NCBI RefSeq assembly: GCF_000190535.1
Contig: NC_015160.1
Coordinates: 1,550,001-1,614,000 of the forward strand
DNA from: Odoribacter splanchnicus DSM 20712
GTDB lineage: Bacteria; Bacteroidota; Bacteroidia; Bacteroidales; Marinifilaceae
Direction of reading: 5' to 3'
Length of the DNA: 64,000 nucleotides
Shown: in pieces, positions 24,583-34,182 of the stretch
Layout of the letters: every line of letters starts with the position of its first letter
Numbering within the stretch: the first letter of the stretch is position 1
Notes under the pieces: model-generated
Seen by the model: the letters and a program-made list of their open reading frames with translations, nothing else
Database searches by the model: none
Told to the model about the DNA's origin: nothing
Position numbers and translations under genes: made by a program

Positions 24583-26994
24583 TCAATCGTTTTTCAATAC
24601 CTCGGTCGGATTCACCCGGATGATTTTCAGCAATTGAGACCCGATTGTCAACAGCATAATGATCATCATCAGAATAAAAATCGCAGCAAACACATCCGGT
24701 CTCAACGTGATCCGGTGGCTATATTCTTCCAGCCACCGGTGCATCGTCCCGTATATCAGCGGAAAAGCGATACAGGCGGCAAAGATCAAGAGTTTCAGAT
24801 AATGCAGACAAAAGATTCCGGCAATATCCGTCAAAGTAGCTCCGTTGATTTTACGGATAGCCATCTCCCGGCTTCGTTTTTCCACGGCCAGCATCATTGC
24901 CGAATACACACCCAAAGCACTGATCAGTATACAAAAAACAGCCAGCCAAAAGATCATACTGCCGAGTTCGATCACCTTACTTAAATAACCTTCCATATCT
25001 ACCCAAAGATTTTCAATATATAGAGGGGTAAACGAACTCAACTGAGCTTGCACTTTATCTTTCAATGGCTGTATCCCTTGCTGAACATATCCCGGCCTGA
25101 ATTTCACATAAAGCGTTTCGTTGATATAACCTTCCGGGAAAGGCAGATAAATTCCCGGTATGATCCGGGGTTCGTTTCCTACGGGTAAAAGATTCTCCAT
25201 GATACCGATAATCCGGTAAGTAATCACTCCCATCATCCCATCGATAGTCACAGACTTTCCGATCGGATTTTCACCCAGCCAATCGGCAAATGCCCGGTTA
25301 ACGACCATCACATAAGGTTCACCGGTCTTGAAAAAACGCCCTTCCTCCATTTTCGCATGGATAAAATCGGTATAGTTCGGGTCGACACAATTATAGTTCA
25401 ACGTCACTTCTTTCTCTTCCTCCACACCTTCTATCCGATAGCCTTTGGGATACATCATCCAGGGAGCGAGTAATCCGGTACCACTCCGGCACCATTCTTC
25501 GGCATAGGGATTCGCCGCCAGCATATCGCGCATTTGTTTCCGGATCGGCTCGAGACTCTCACCATTCAGATTAAAGGCATAAATACGCTCCATCTCCGCC
25601 CGGGTCATCCCCCCGGCCATCTGGCTTTCCAAGGCTTTTTGCTGATTCTGCATAAACCAGGAGAGACCGATCAGGAACATACAAATGACCAGCTGGATTC
25701 CCAATAGCACTGTCTGCATACGGGCACGGTAAGCAATCCCTCCTCCTTGTAAATTACGTAACATAGTCGCTTGCCGTACCTGCCGGATAATTCCGTATCC
25801 GACAACCAACATCAACAGCCACACTCCGATCAGGTATTCGGCTAAATCACCTCCCATTTTAATCACCCAACTCCCACCCTCGGAAAAATTCATATAATAG
25901 GTCCATTCCCCGGCAAAATACATCGAAATCAGTTCCAGCATGGCCGCCGCTATCACTCCGGTGATGAGCAAAGTCAGGGTTATTTCGACCATAAACAGCT
26001 GAAGCAGCCTCCCTGATGTCGCTCCGTGGAGTTCCCGGATACCCAGTTCTTTCCTGCGGTTGAACATCCTGCCGGCCGTAAACAACAGGAAATTGAACAG
26101 CGCTGTCAGCAAGACCAGCAACCCGATCCCGGAAAATATCAATCCCGCCTTACTCAATAGAGGCTTCCCGGTCAGTTTCTTATAGTCTTTGTAAGGATAA
26201 ACTTTCACAGTCAAAGGTGTATTTCCCCTCCACTCCGGATGTTTCTCCATATAAACACCGATTTTACGGTTCAGCAATTCATAGGAAGTCCCCTCCCGCA
26301 AGCGATAGTATACGAAAACATAATCCCTGTATCGGGCCTGACGCAATACATCGGAATTCAGGACCACCCCGTCCCCATACTGAAAATCCGTACGATGCGG
26401 AAAATTTTCCATCATCGCCGCCACGGTCCAGGAACGCTCAGTATTCTTAAAATCATTTACTTCTGTAAAACTCTTTCCGACCGCTTCCGAAGTACCGAAA
26501 ATTTTATCGGCCCCTTCGGATGTCAGTATCAAAACATCGGGTTGCTTTTTCAATTTCTCCCCATTCCCCGCCGTCAGCCGAAAATCATAAAAATCGAAAA
26601 AAGAACTATCCGTCAGCACAAAGAAAGCCTTCGCAGCTGTCTGTTTCCCATTTTCCTGCCCGACGACACATAATTTATCGCTGACCCCGGACATACCGAC
26701 ATAATATACCGATTTTTCAATCTCAGGAAACTCCTGTTTCAACTGTTCAGCCAGATCCAGGCTGACCAACTCGTCGACCTCCCCATTTTCCCGGATAGTG
26801 ACCAATTTATAAGTCTCCCCGTAATGGGGTAACTGTTTATTCCAGGCCAACTCTTTCCTCAACATATAATTACATACCGTAAAGCAGGATAATCCTCCGG
26901 CTAACCCGAGTACACAAATCACCGATTGTAACTTGTACTTCAATAAATTCCGGTATGCCATTTTCAGTCCATGACAACTCATCTCTTTATTCAA
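24583..26994 (-). CDS. ABC transporter permease, FtsX/MacB type (first of two)
   Basis: An 803-residue paralog of the next gene with the same plan: start LKMAYRNLLKYKLQ, two periplasmic domains, two FtsX blocks and the C-terminal sequence RVNPTEVLKND. It contains the KINGATLTDI segment typical of FtsX cores. It lies 128 bp after the HlyD-type adaptor, a larger gap than elsewhere in the operon; that gap may hold the remains of another permease. The substrate is unknown; adaptor and TolC partners imply export across both membranes. Regulation is expected through the divergent NtrC-type activator. Confidence 0.88.
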   Translation of the reverse strand: MNKEMSCHGLKMAYRNLLKYKLQSVICVLGLAGGLSCFTVCNYMLRKELAWNKQLPHYGETYKLVTIRENGEVDELVSLDLAEQLKQEFPEIEKSVYYVGMSGVSDKLCVVGQENGKQTAAKAFFVLTDSSFFDFYDFRLTAGNGEKLKKQPDVLILTSEGADKIFGTSEAVGKSFTEVNDFKNTERSWTVAAMMENFPHRTDFQYGDGVVLNSDVLRQARYRDYVFVYYRLREGTSYELLNRKIGVYMEKHPEWRGNTPLTVKVYPYKDYKKLTGKPLLSKAGLIFSGIGLLVLLTALFNFLLFTAGRMFNRRKELGIRELHGATSGRLLQLFMVEITLTLLITGVIAAAMLELISMYFAGEWTYYMNFSEGGSWVIKMGGDLAEYLIGVWLLMLVVGYGIIRQVRQATMLRNLQGGGIAYRARMQTVLLGIQLVICMFLIGLSWFMQNQQKALESQMAGGMTRAEMERIYAFNLNGESLEPIRKQMRDMLAANPYAEEWCRSGTGLLAPWMMYPKGYRIEGVEEEKEVTLNYNCVDPNYTDFIHAKMEEGRFFKTGEPYVMVVNRAFADWLGENPIGKSVTIDGMMGVITYRIIGIMENLLPVGNEPRIIPGIYLPFPEGYINETLYVKFRPGYVQQGIQPLKDKVQAQLSSFTPLYIENLWVDMEGYLSKVIELGSMIFWLAVFCILISALGVYSAMMLAVEKRSREMAIRKINGATLTDIAGIFCLHYLKLLIFAACIAFPLIYGTMHRWLEEYSHRITLRPDVFAAIFILMMIIMLLTIGSQLLKIIRVNPTEVLKND

Positions 26995-27017
26995 TTTTCT
27001 GTAATTTCTACTTTCCT

Positions 27018-27121
27018 TCTTTCAGGGCCCTTGCAGGATCGCTACCGACAGCCCTGTCCATTTGCAGAGCCACCGCCAGACGATCTACAAATCCTGTCTC
27101 AACATGCCTGCCTGCTCTTTT
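27018..27121 (-). pseudogene. Possible 3' remnant of a further permease gene
   Basis: In one minus-strand frame the gap between adaptor and permease reads an open segment ending SDPARALKEGK then stop. This resembles the conserved permease C-terminus seen downstream (RVNPVEALRDE). No start codon context or upstream part of a gene exists. Low confidence; it could be chance. Confidence 0.25.
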
Positions 27122-27122
27122 A

Positions 27123-28373
27123 TCATTTGAGAATCAATTCTTCGGCATCTCCAAAAGTATCGTAACCCGAGGTGATCACCCGATCCCCTGCTTTCAATCC
27201 TTCGATAATCTCATATTGACGCGGATTCTGCCGGCCTACCGTAATGGGTACTTTCACCGCTCTGTTACCGGATTCGTCCAATTTGTAGATCCATTGTCCT
27301 CCCGTATACTGGAAGAAATTGCCTTTCGGAATAACGACGGCATCTTCGGGCTGTCCCAGTTCGACCTGTACCCGGTAGCTTTTCCCGATGCGTACATTAT
27401 CGGGCATCTTTTCACAAAATACCAAATCGACATCAAAGGTACGATCCTTCACCTCAGGAACCACCCGGGTAATTTTCAGCGGATATTTTTCATCCTGATA
27501 ATTGACGGTGGCGGGTAGTCCGGTAGTAATCCGGTCGATGTAATATTCGCTTAGAGAAGTGTGGATTTTAAACTGGTCGAGCACTTTGATCTCGGCAATG
27601 CTTTCATTCGGGCCTACCTGTTGTCCCGGGGTCACTTTGACAAAGCTCAGTTGTCCCTTCACGGGAGCTCTGACCACCAATTTATCCAGACGTTCACAGG
27701 CCCGGGCAAATTTTTTCTTTTCGCGTTCGAGATCGCCTTGCATCAATTCTTTCCGGATCACCGTCACGGTAGAATCGTGCTGTAATCCCTCGAGTTGTAA
27801 AGCCGTACTTTTCTTTTTATATTCGTACTCATCCCGGGCAACTTCGAGCTGCGCCTTGCTTTTCACTCCCATCTTATATTCTTCCTGATCCAAAACATAG
27901 CTTTTTTCGAGGCGCTCCAATTCATAAGCGGCCTGTAATACCTGTTGTTTCAAATTCAGGCTTTTTTGTTCCATCTCGATCGCTTTCTCGCGGAATGCAG
28001 TAATTTGTTTATCCAAATCATCCCTTTGGTCGTCGATAGAACGGATCAGTTCCGGATTGGTCAGTATCAGGATAGTATCTCCTTTTTCCAGCATCACCCC
28101 TTCTTCGCCGATGATCTTATCGACACTTCCCCCTTCACGGGTATTTACTTTCAACGTCAGGATCGGTTGTACAATCCCTTCGGCATCCACATACTCCAGG
28201 AATTTATCTTGTCTCACCGTTTCGACCGACAGTTTATCGGCCTCTGTACGAAGCTTGCGTCCTCCCATCGAATTTACGACCACGTAAATCAAAAAGGCGA
28301 GAAAAACGACACCGGCAATCAGATAGTTCCGATAGCGGATGATAAAAGGTTTTTTTTCAAGAATCCGGTCCAT
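27123..28373 (-). CDS. HlyD/MacA-type periplasmic adaptor protein
   Basis: A 416-residue membrane-fusion protein linking an inner-membrane exporter to TolC. N-terminal membrane helix (about 15-34), first half of the biotinyl-lipoyl domain near 60-105, a long alpha-helical hairpin (about 110-215, heptad-rich, EKAIEMEQKSLNLKQQV), second lipoyl half (VRAPVKGQLSFVKV), beta-barrel, and membrane-proximal domain ending GDRVITSGYD. The helical hairpin is long, consistent with a MacA-type partner. It starts 5 bp after the tolC-like gene's stop, so the two are cotranscribed. Confidence 0.9.
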   Translation of the reverse strand: MDRILEKKPFIIRYRNYLIAGVVFLAFLIYVVVNSMGGRKLRTEADKLSVETVRQDKFLEYVDAEGIVQPILTLKVNTREGGSVDKIIGEEGVMLEKGDTILILTNPELIRSIDDQRDDLDKQITAFREKAIEMEQKSLNLKQQVLQAAYELERLEKSYVLDQEEYKMGVKSKAQLEVARDEYEYKKKSTALQLEGLQHDSTVTVIRKELMQGDLEREKKKFARACERLDKLVVRAPVKGQLSFVKVTPGQQVGPNESIAEIKVLDQFKIHTSLSEYYIDRITTGLPATVNYQDEKYPLKITRVVPEVKDRTFDVDLVFCEKMPDNVRIGKSYRVQVELGQPEDAVVIPKGNFFQYTGGQWIYKLDESGNRAVKVPITVGRQNPRQYEIIEGLKAGDRVITSGYDTFGDAEELILK

Positions 28374-28378
28374 ACTAT

Positions 28379-29893
28379 TTAATTTTCAAGTTTTTTATAA
28401 TCTACACTGATCTCCGAATGGCGGGCAAAGTCATAGAGCGTCATACTCCGGAGCATATAATACAAATTCCAGTAATTACTCAAAGCATAAAGGAAATTAC
28501 GGCTGGCACTGTCTTTCTCGGTGACCGATGCATTCAAGTCGAGAATAGTGGATTTTCCCAGTAAGTACAGTTTACGGGCCACCTCATGACGGCGGCGGGC
28601 TGTCTGGTCGGTTTTCATAGCAATCTGTACCCGTTCGGCCTGCAAGTTGAATTGTAATACCAATTTACGGACATTCATTTCCAGGTTGTTCCGTTGTTGT
28701 TCCACCTGTATTTTCACCAATTCTTCCCTGGATTTCGCCACTTTCACCCGTCCGCGTCCACGGCCCCAGTCGAGGATCGGTAAGGAAATCCCGACACGAA
28801 CCTGTTGCTGATCGTTGGGATTTGTATAGGCCTGGTTAAAAGTGGTCCCCGTCTGTGACAATCCGCACTGCACATACAGATCGGCCTTCAATCCGGCATT
28901 CGCCCTGGCCTGTGCCACACCACTCTTACTTTCTAATAATTGCCGTTCGAGATCATCTATATCGGGACTATTACGGTTGAATAATTCGTAGGCTTGCTCC
29001 GGATTCACCCGGATCCGGGGAACTTCGACATTTACCCGGACTTTCAGAATAACATTTTTATCCAGACCCAAATACACACACAAAGCCTGACGGCAGTTGT
29101 CCATTTCAATGGAAGCATCCATCACGTTGGTCGATTCGTTCAACCGATTGATTTCCAACTGTAAAAGTTCGTTTTCTGTGATCCGTCCGATCTCATACCT
29201 GCCTTTACCGAATTTATACAGAGTATCCGCATTATTGTAATTGAACCGGGCCATATCGTAATTACTCTGAGCCTGTGCCAAAGCGAAAAATTTATTCACC
29301 GTTTCAGCAGATACCAGCTCGAGCGATTCCACATAGGCCTTTTTCGCCTCCCGATAACGTACCGGTTCGATCCGGCGGTCCCATCTCAGGCTATTGTATC
29401 CGAACAAGGATTGGCTATAACCGATAATAATCGGGGAAGAACGGAAGGATACCGAATTGGAATCGAATAATTTCATCCGTTGTAACGAACTCTGTACAAA
29501 AAAACTACCTCCGGTCAGGGAGACATTTTGGGAAATCGACAATTCACCGTCTACCGTCAACATATTCTGACTGACGTATTTCTCCGAACCATCCCCCAAG
29601 GTGACTTTACTAATCGTTCGTGTCAGATCGGGATTAGACGAAAGCGTCAATGAAGGCAGATAATTCGCCCGAAAAGAACGATAACTCCAATAAGCCGAAC
29701 GGAAAGTGTGACGGGCAGATACTGCCGAGGGTGAATTTGTACGGGCCATGTCGACAGCCTCCTGCAAAGTCAATTCGATCACCTGACCGCTATCCCGGGC
29801 TACTTTAACCGCAAGATCGCCCCTATTCTGGGCCGAAAGCCCGGTAGCTACCAGTAATGACCATCCTGTGATATAGCATAATTTCAGGTTCAT
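28379..29893 (-). CDS. TolC family outer membrane efflux protein
   Basis: A 504-residue outer-membrane channel. The ATG at 29893 gives a clean signal peptide (NLKLCYITGWSLLVATGLSAQ); the frame is open upstream, but an earlier start would overlap the sigma-54 promoter. Two outer-membrane efflux repeats are visible: LQEAVDMARTNSPSAV near residue 45 and the second around residues 270-320, plus long coiled-coil helices. It is the first gene of the TolC-adaptor-permease operon and lies 26 bp from a sigma-54 -12/-24 promoter. Confidence 0.9.
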   Translation of the reverse strand: MNLKLCYITGWSLLVATGLSAQNRGDLAVKVARDSGQVIELTLQEAVDMARTNSPSAVSARHTFRSAYWSYRSFRANYLPSLTLSSNPDLTRTISKVTLGDGSEKYVSQNMLTVDGELSISQNVSLTGGSFFVQSSLQRMKLFDSNSVSFRSSPIIIGYSQSLFGYNSLRWDRRIEPVRYREAKKAYVESLELVSAETVNKFFALAQAQSNYDMARFNYNNADTLYKFGKGRYEIGRITENELLQLEINRLNESTNVMDASIEMDNCRQALCVYLGLDKNVILKVRVNVEVPRIRVNPEQAYELFNRNSPDIDDLERQLLESKSGVAQARANAGLKADLYVQCGLSQTGTTFNQAYTNPNDQQQVRVGISLPILDWGRGRGRVKVAKSREELVKIQVEQQRNNLEMNVRKLVLQFNLQAERVQIAMKTDQTARRRHEVARKLYLLGKSTILDLNASVTEKDSASRNFLYALSNYWNLYYMLRSMTLYDFARHSEISVDYKKLEN

Positions 29894-29918
29894 AGGTTTC
29901 TTTTTACAAATCAGGGAG

Positions 29919-29933
29919 GCAAACAACGTGCCA
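29919..29933 (-). promoter_or_regulatory. Sigma-54 (-24/-12) promoter of the export operon
   Basis: On the minus strand TGGCACGTTGTTTGC matches TGGCACRnnnnTTGC with the exact GG-to-GC spacing. It would start transcription about 14 bp before the tolC-like ATG. The divergent gene encodes a sigma-54 activator. Confidence 0.82.
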
Positions 29934-29987
29934 CAATCAAAATAATATAATAATCAATAACTTACAAAACAAAAGCGATAAAATAGA

Positions 29988-30024
29988 TGTGCATATCCGC
30001 ACAAAAAATGTTCGAATCCGCACA
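29988..30024. promoter_or_regulatory. Two tandem palindromic enhancer sites for the NtrC-type activator
   Basis: TGTGCATATCCGCACA (29988-30003) and TGTTCGAATCCGCACA (30009-30024) share TGTKC-N6-GCACA and begin 21 bp apart, two helical turns. They lie 55 bp upstream of the -24 box and abut the -33 region of the activator's own promoter, so autoregulation is likely. Confidence 0.72.
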
Positions 30025-30046
30025 TACAAGCTGTAAATATTATTCC

Positions 30047-30054
30047 TACATTTG
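30047..30054 (+). promoter_or_regulatory. -7 element of the NtrC-type activator gene
   Basis: TACATTTG fits TAnnTTTG, 39 bp before the ATG at 30093. The second enhancer palindrome ends 23 bp upstream, where the -33 region should be. Confidence 0.6.
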
Positions 30055-30092
30055 TTTGAAATGAATAACAACACCTGTTCAATCCTAAAACC

Positions 30093-31451
30093 ATGGATGG
30101 AAAAATTCTGATTGTAGACGATAATGAAGATGTGCTTTTTGCTTTGAATCTATTATTAGAGCCTTATGTGGAAAAAATAAAGGTCACCACTTCTCCTGCG
30201 CGTATAGAATATTTTATGGACAATTTCAACCCGGACATTATCTTACTGGACATGAATTTCAGCCGGGATGCCAGCAGTGGACAAGAAGGCTTTCTATGGC
30301 TGGAAAAAATTTTACAAAAAGACCCGCAAGCCGTCGTGTTGTTTATCACCGCATACGCCGACACCGAGAAAGCCGTGAAAGCTATTCGTGCCGGCGCGAT
30401 CGATTTTATTCCTAAACCCTGGGAAACCGAAAAACTGCTGGCCACCATTTCCTCGGCTATCCGTCTCCGCCAAACCCGGACCGAAGTAGTGGCTTTGAAA
30501 GAGCAGCTGACAGCCCTTTCCGCTCCGGACGAAGGAGTAGAAATCATCGGTGAATCGCCGGCCATACTGGAAGTAATTCACACCATCAAAAAGATCTCGG
30601 GTACCGACGCCAACATTCTTCTATTGGGTGAAAACGGTACGGGGAAAGACCTGATAGCCAGAGCCATTTACCAAAACTCTCCCCGCAACGGAGCTCCTTT
30701 TGTCCCGATCGACCTGGGGGCAATCCCGGAAACCTTATTCGAAAGCGAGCTTTTCGGTTACGAAAAAGGAGCTTTCACCGATGCCCGGAAAGACAAAGCA
30801 GGACGTATGGAAACCGCCTCGGGGGGAACCCTGTTTCTGGACGAAATCGGAAATCTCTCGCTTCCCATGCAAGCCCGGCTATTGACAGCGATCGAGAAAC
30901 GTCAAATCACCCGTTTAGGTTCTACTCAGCCTAAAAACATCGATATCCGTTTGATCTGTGCCACCAATGCCGATATCCACAATATGGTCACTACAGGAAA
31001 ATTCCGCCAGGACCTTCTTTACCGCATCAATACCATCGAAATCCCGATTCCTCCCCTCCGGGAACGGGGAAAGGATATTTTACTCCTGGCCCGGCATTTT
31101 CTCAACCGCTATTGCTATAAATACAAAAAAGAAATCACAGGCTTTACACGAGACACCCAACAAAAATTGCTCCAATACAATTGGCCGGGCAATGTAAGGG
31201 AATTACAGCATGCTGTCGAACGGGCCGTTATCCTGGCCCCGGGCAAGCTGTTAGAACCGGACAATTTTATGTTACGTCCCCCATATAGTAGTACTACCGG
31301 TGACCTGGAAACCTTAAACCTGATGGAATTGGAACAAAAAGCGATAGAGAAAGCGATGAAAAAATGTGAAGGTAATATCAGCCGGGCTGCCGAAATGCTG
31401 GGCATCACCCGTTTTGCCCTTTACCGTAAACTGGAAAAATACGAAATCTGA
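30093..31451 (+). CDS. Sigma-54-dependent response regulator (NtrC family)
   Basis: A 452-residue activator: receiver domain (1-120) with D8/D9/D11 region VDDNEDV and phospho-acceptor in LLDMNFSRD; AAA+ domain (about 150-390) with Walker A GENGTGKD, sigma-54 contact loop GAFTDA (the usual GAFTGA with Asp at position 5), Walker B GTLFLDEIG and sensor II region NWPGNVRELQHA; and a Fis-type HTH at the C-terminus (RAAEMLGITRFALYRKL). Its stop overlaps the kinase ATG by one base (TGATG). It presumably turns on the divergent TolC/adaptor/permease operon from the sigma-54 promoter at 29919-29933. Confidence 0.94.
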   Translation: MDGKILIVDDNEDVLFALNLLLEPYVEKIKVTTSPARIEYFMDNFNPDIILLDMNFSRDASSGQEGFLWLEKILQKDPQAVVLFITAYADTEKAVKAIRAGAIDFIPKPWETEKLLATISSAIRLRQTRTEVVALKEQLTALSAPDEGVEIIGESPAILEVIHTIKKISGTDANILLLGENGTGKDLIARAIYQNSPRNGAPFVPIDLGAIPETLFESELFGYEKGAFTDARKDKAGRMETASGGTLFLDEIGNLSLPMQARLLTAIEKRQITRLGSTQPKNIDIRLICATNADIHNMVTTGKFRQDLLYRINTIEIPIPPLRERGKDILLLARHFLNRYCYKYKKEITGFTRDTQQKLLQYNWPGNVRELQHAVERAVILAPGKLLEPDNFMLRPPYSSTTGDLETLNLMELEQKAIEKAMKKCEGNISRAAEMLGITRFALYRKLEKYEI

Positions 31452-32773
31452 TGAAATCTTTCCAAAACTCCCGTCTGATCTTACTCTTACAAAGCGGATC
31501 GTTGGTCTTCCTTTCTGTTTTGTTGGGAATCCTATTGATGAAATCGCTTTGGTTTTGTTCGCTCTTTACTTTTTTCGTCATTCTCCTGTTTATCCTCCAT
31601 ATCGACAAGCAGCAACAAAAGTTGACCGAAATGGTCATGCGGCTCATTACGGCTATCCGTTTTTCAGATTTTTCGTTATCTTTCCGTCCGGGGAGTAAAA
31701 AACAGGCAGACCCTCGGTTAACGCAGGCGATGGAACAAGCTTTAAAGCAATTCCGGGAAAAAATGTACACCCTCGAAGAACAACACCTATATTATAATAC
31801 CTTGTTGAGTACCATCGATTCGGGCATATTGGTCCTCAACCGGAACGGAACCATCGAATGGTATAATAAAACCGTGCTTCGGGAATTCGGCCTGACCAGC
31901 CTTCGCCAACTTTCAGAACTGGCAGCGATTACCCCTGACTTACCCGACCTATTGCTGCGGCTTATCCCCGGAGAAACTCATATTCTGCGTCTGGAACAAT
32001 CCGGGCGTGTCCGTGAAATCGCTCTGAATCCGGTCATTTTCAGAATACAGGGCAAAGAATTATTATTGATCAGCCTGAAAAACATTCATTCGGTACTGGA
32101 AAACAATGAAATCGAAGCCTGGCAAAAACTGATCCGGGTGCTGACCCATGAAATCATGAACTCCCTGGCCCCCATCATTTCTCTATCCGAAACCCTGACG
32201 GAACGGGTTGCCCGGACAACGACCGAAGATGCGACCTCACCGGTCATGCTCCAGGCTTTAGAAGCGATCCACCGGCGTAGTAAAGGATTACTCGAATTTG
32301 TACAAAATTACCGGAAACTTACCCGTATCCCGGCTCCCGAATTAGTCCCGCTCTCGCTGGAAGAATTATTCACCGGTCTTCGGAAACTCCATGCGACCTC
32401 TGTTATTCCCTGTGAATTTATTTGTCACGATCCCCGTCTGCAAATCCAAGCCGACCGTACCCAGATCGAACAGGTACTCCTCAATCTCATCCGAAATGCC
32501 GAAGAAGCCTGCCGGGATATACCGGCTCCCCTGATCCGCATCACCACCCAATCCGACACCACTCAGATCACCATCCACGTCGAGGACAACGGACCGGGCA
32601 TCGTCCCTGAAGCTTTGGATAAAATCTTCGTTCCTTTTTTCACAACCAAATCCGGAGGCTCGGGTATCGGTCTCAGCCTGTGTAAACAAATCATGACCCT
32701 CCATAAAGGCAATATCACCGTCAAATCACAAACCGGTGCAGGAAGTGTTTTCACCCTTTCTTTCCGAAGATAA
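31451..32773 (+). CDS. NtrY-like sensor histidine kinase
   Basis: A 440-residue membrane kinase: two helices (about 10-50) with almost no periplasmic loop, suggesting it senses within the membrane or through a cytosolic PAS-like domain (about 105-200, LLSTIDSGILVLNRNGTIEW). H-box VLTHEIMNSLAPIISL, N-box NLIRNAEEAC, G1 DNGPGIVPEAL, F and G2 boxes FFTTKSGGSGIGLSL. It is translationally coupled to the NtrC-type regulator. An envelope-stress or substrate signal for the adjacent exporter is likely, by context only. It converges on dacB, 26 bp away, without an obvious terminator. Confidence 0.93.
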   Translation: MKSFQNSRLILLLQSGSLVFLSVLLGILLMKSLWFCSLFTFFVILLFILHIDKQQQKLTEMVMRLITAIRFSDFSLSFRPGSKKQADPRLTQAMEQALKQFREKMYTLEEQHLYYNTLLSTIDSGILVLNRNGTIEWYNKTVLREFGLTSLRQLSELAAITPDLPDLLLRLIPGETHILRLEQSGRVREIALNPVIFRIQGKELLLISLKNIHSVLENNEIEAWQKLIRVLTHEIMNSLAPIISLSETLTERVARTTTEDATSPVMLQALEAIHRRSKGLLEFVQNYRKLTRIPAPELVPLSLEELFTGLRKLHATSVIPCEFICHDPRLQIQADRTQIEQVLLNLIRNAEEACRDIPAPLIRITTQSDTTQITIHVEDNGPGIVPEALDKIFVPFFTTKSGGSGIGLSLCKQIMTLHKGNITVKSQTGAGSVFTLSFRR

Positions 32774-32799
32774 ACAAATCACGGGAGGGGATCGGAATA

Positions 32800-34182
32800 T
32801 CAATAGCTCAGCAGACTTTGCAAGAATTTTCCGACCGCTTTTTGTAATTGTGAAGCAGTACAGGTATAATGGTTGATGAGAACGGTAAAGGCCATTCGTT
32901 CATTCCCCGTAGTAGTCAGGTAACCTGCCAGACAACGTACCCCGGACATCGACCCGGTTTTAGCCTGCATCCGTCCTTTCAATGCTGTCGCTCCGATACA
33001 ATAACCACTTAAACCACCGTCTTTTCCTGCCACCGGCAATGAACGGCCCAATGTCTCCCCTACCACTTTGTCTGCATAAACCAACAGGTCGGTAAAAACA
33101 GAAGCCGGCACAGCATCCATCGGCGACAACCCACAGGCATCTTTTAAGATCATTCCTTCCGCCGGTATCCCAGCCTCTTTGAGTAACATTCCGACCTTTT
33201 CCGGCCAATCCGCCGGAGCTACCAGGCACCCTAAGGCTTCGGCAAACAAATTGACACTGGCTTTGTTGGTATGGAATACGATTTCCCCCAATTCAGGAGA
33301 AGTCAGGGTCAACCATTCCGTACGGGGTTGTTCTTCGATTTTTTTCTTCGCAACGGTAATTCCTCTGGCTTTCAGTATATCGGTCAATTCGGCTACAAAT
33401 ACTTCAGCCGGACGATGTATCGCACCTTTCACTTTAAAGAGCGTCCGGTTTTGTGGAAGAGTCCCCCGAATACATAAAACTTCACTATAGGGTCCTCCGA
33501 ACACCCAGGCATCATCCCGGTTTCCGACAGCAGCCGTTACCTCATTCACTATTTTCACTCCCGGCAAAGCAGGGACAATCTCTTTTAACTTAGCCGGAGT
33601 GCCTGCGACTCCTGTCTGAAAATGATAAAAACAGGTATTATCCCGGTAATTGAAGGGCAGATACAAAGCTGCATAGTAATTCGAAACATCTTCCCAAGTC
33701 CACGATCCCGGAATATTCACTCCCGGTAATGCTCCCTCGACCCGGATACTTCCGTCTATTCGTTGTATTCCTGCTTTTTCCAACGCAGTGACGATCGGAC
33801 TCAAAAGAGAATGATTGGGGAAATAACGGGACTCGAGCGTCGGATCACCCGCTGCCACAAGAATCAAATCTCCGGTTAAAGTACCATCTTGTATCTTTCC
33901 GGTATATCCGACCCGGGTTTTAAAACGAAAATCTTTCCCTCTTTCCTGTAAAGCAAATACAGTAGGCAGTAATTTCGTCACGGAGGCCGGAGTCAAAGCC
34001 ATTCCTGCCTGATGAGTCAATACCGTCGTTCCATCTCCGACTTTTTTCACCGATATACCGATAGCAGCGTGATTCAATCCCGGCGTTTCCAGTAATTGCT
34101 TTAAAGCCACCTCCGGCTGTCCTTGCACGCCCCACCCCCAAAGACAAAAACAAAATACAACTCCCCAATATCTCATCATCAA
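32800..34182 (-). CDS. dacB: D-alanyl-D-alanine carboxypeptidase/endopeptidase (PBP4 type)
   Basis: A 460-residue S13-family penicillin-binding protein acting in the periplasm on peptidoglycan peptides and cross-links. A signal peptide (about 1-21, ending GWGVQGQ) precedes the domain. Active-site motifs: SxxK in PASVTKLL (near residue 70), SxN in KASVNLFAEAL, and KTG in QAKTGSMSG. Length and insert between SxxK and SxN fit DacB. Its ATG overlaps the xseB stop (TGATGA). A D-Ala-D-Ala carboxypeptidase in an operon with exonuclease VII is a frequent Bacteroidetes arrangement only in part; the pairing may be incidental. Confidence 0.92.
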   Translation of the reverse strand: MMMRYWGVVFCFCLWGWGVQGQPEVALKQLLETPGLNHAAIGISVKKVGDGTTVLTHQAGMALTPASVTKLLPTVFALQERGKDFRFKTRVGYTGKIQDGTLTGDLILVAAGDPTLESRYFPNHSLLSPIVTALEKAGIQRIDGSIRVEGALPGVNIPGSWTWEDVSNYYAALYLPFNYRDNTCFYHFQTGVAGTPAKLKEIVPALPGVKIVNEVTAAVGNRDDAWVFGGPYSEVLCIRGTLPQNRTLFKVKGAIHRPAEVFVAELTDILKARGITVAKKKIEEQPRTEWLTLTSPELGEIVFHTNKASVNLFAEALGCLVAPADWPEKVGMLLKEAGIPAEGMILKDACGLSPMDAVPASVFTDLLVYADKVVGETLGRSLPVAGKDGGLSGYCIGATALKGRMQAKTGSMSGVRCLAGYLTTTGNERMAFTVLINHYTCTASQLQKAVGKFLQSLLSY

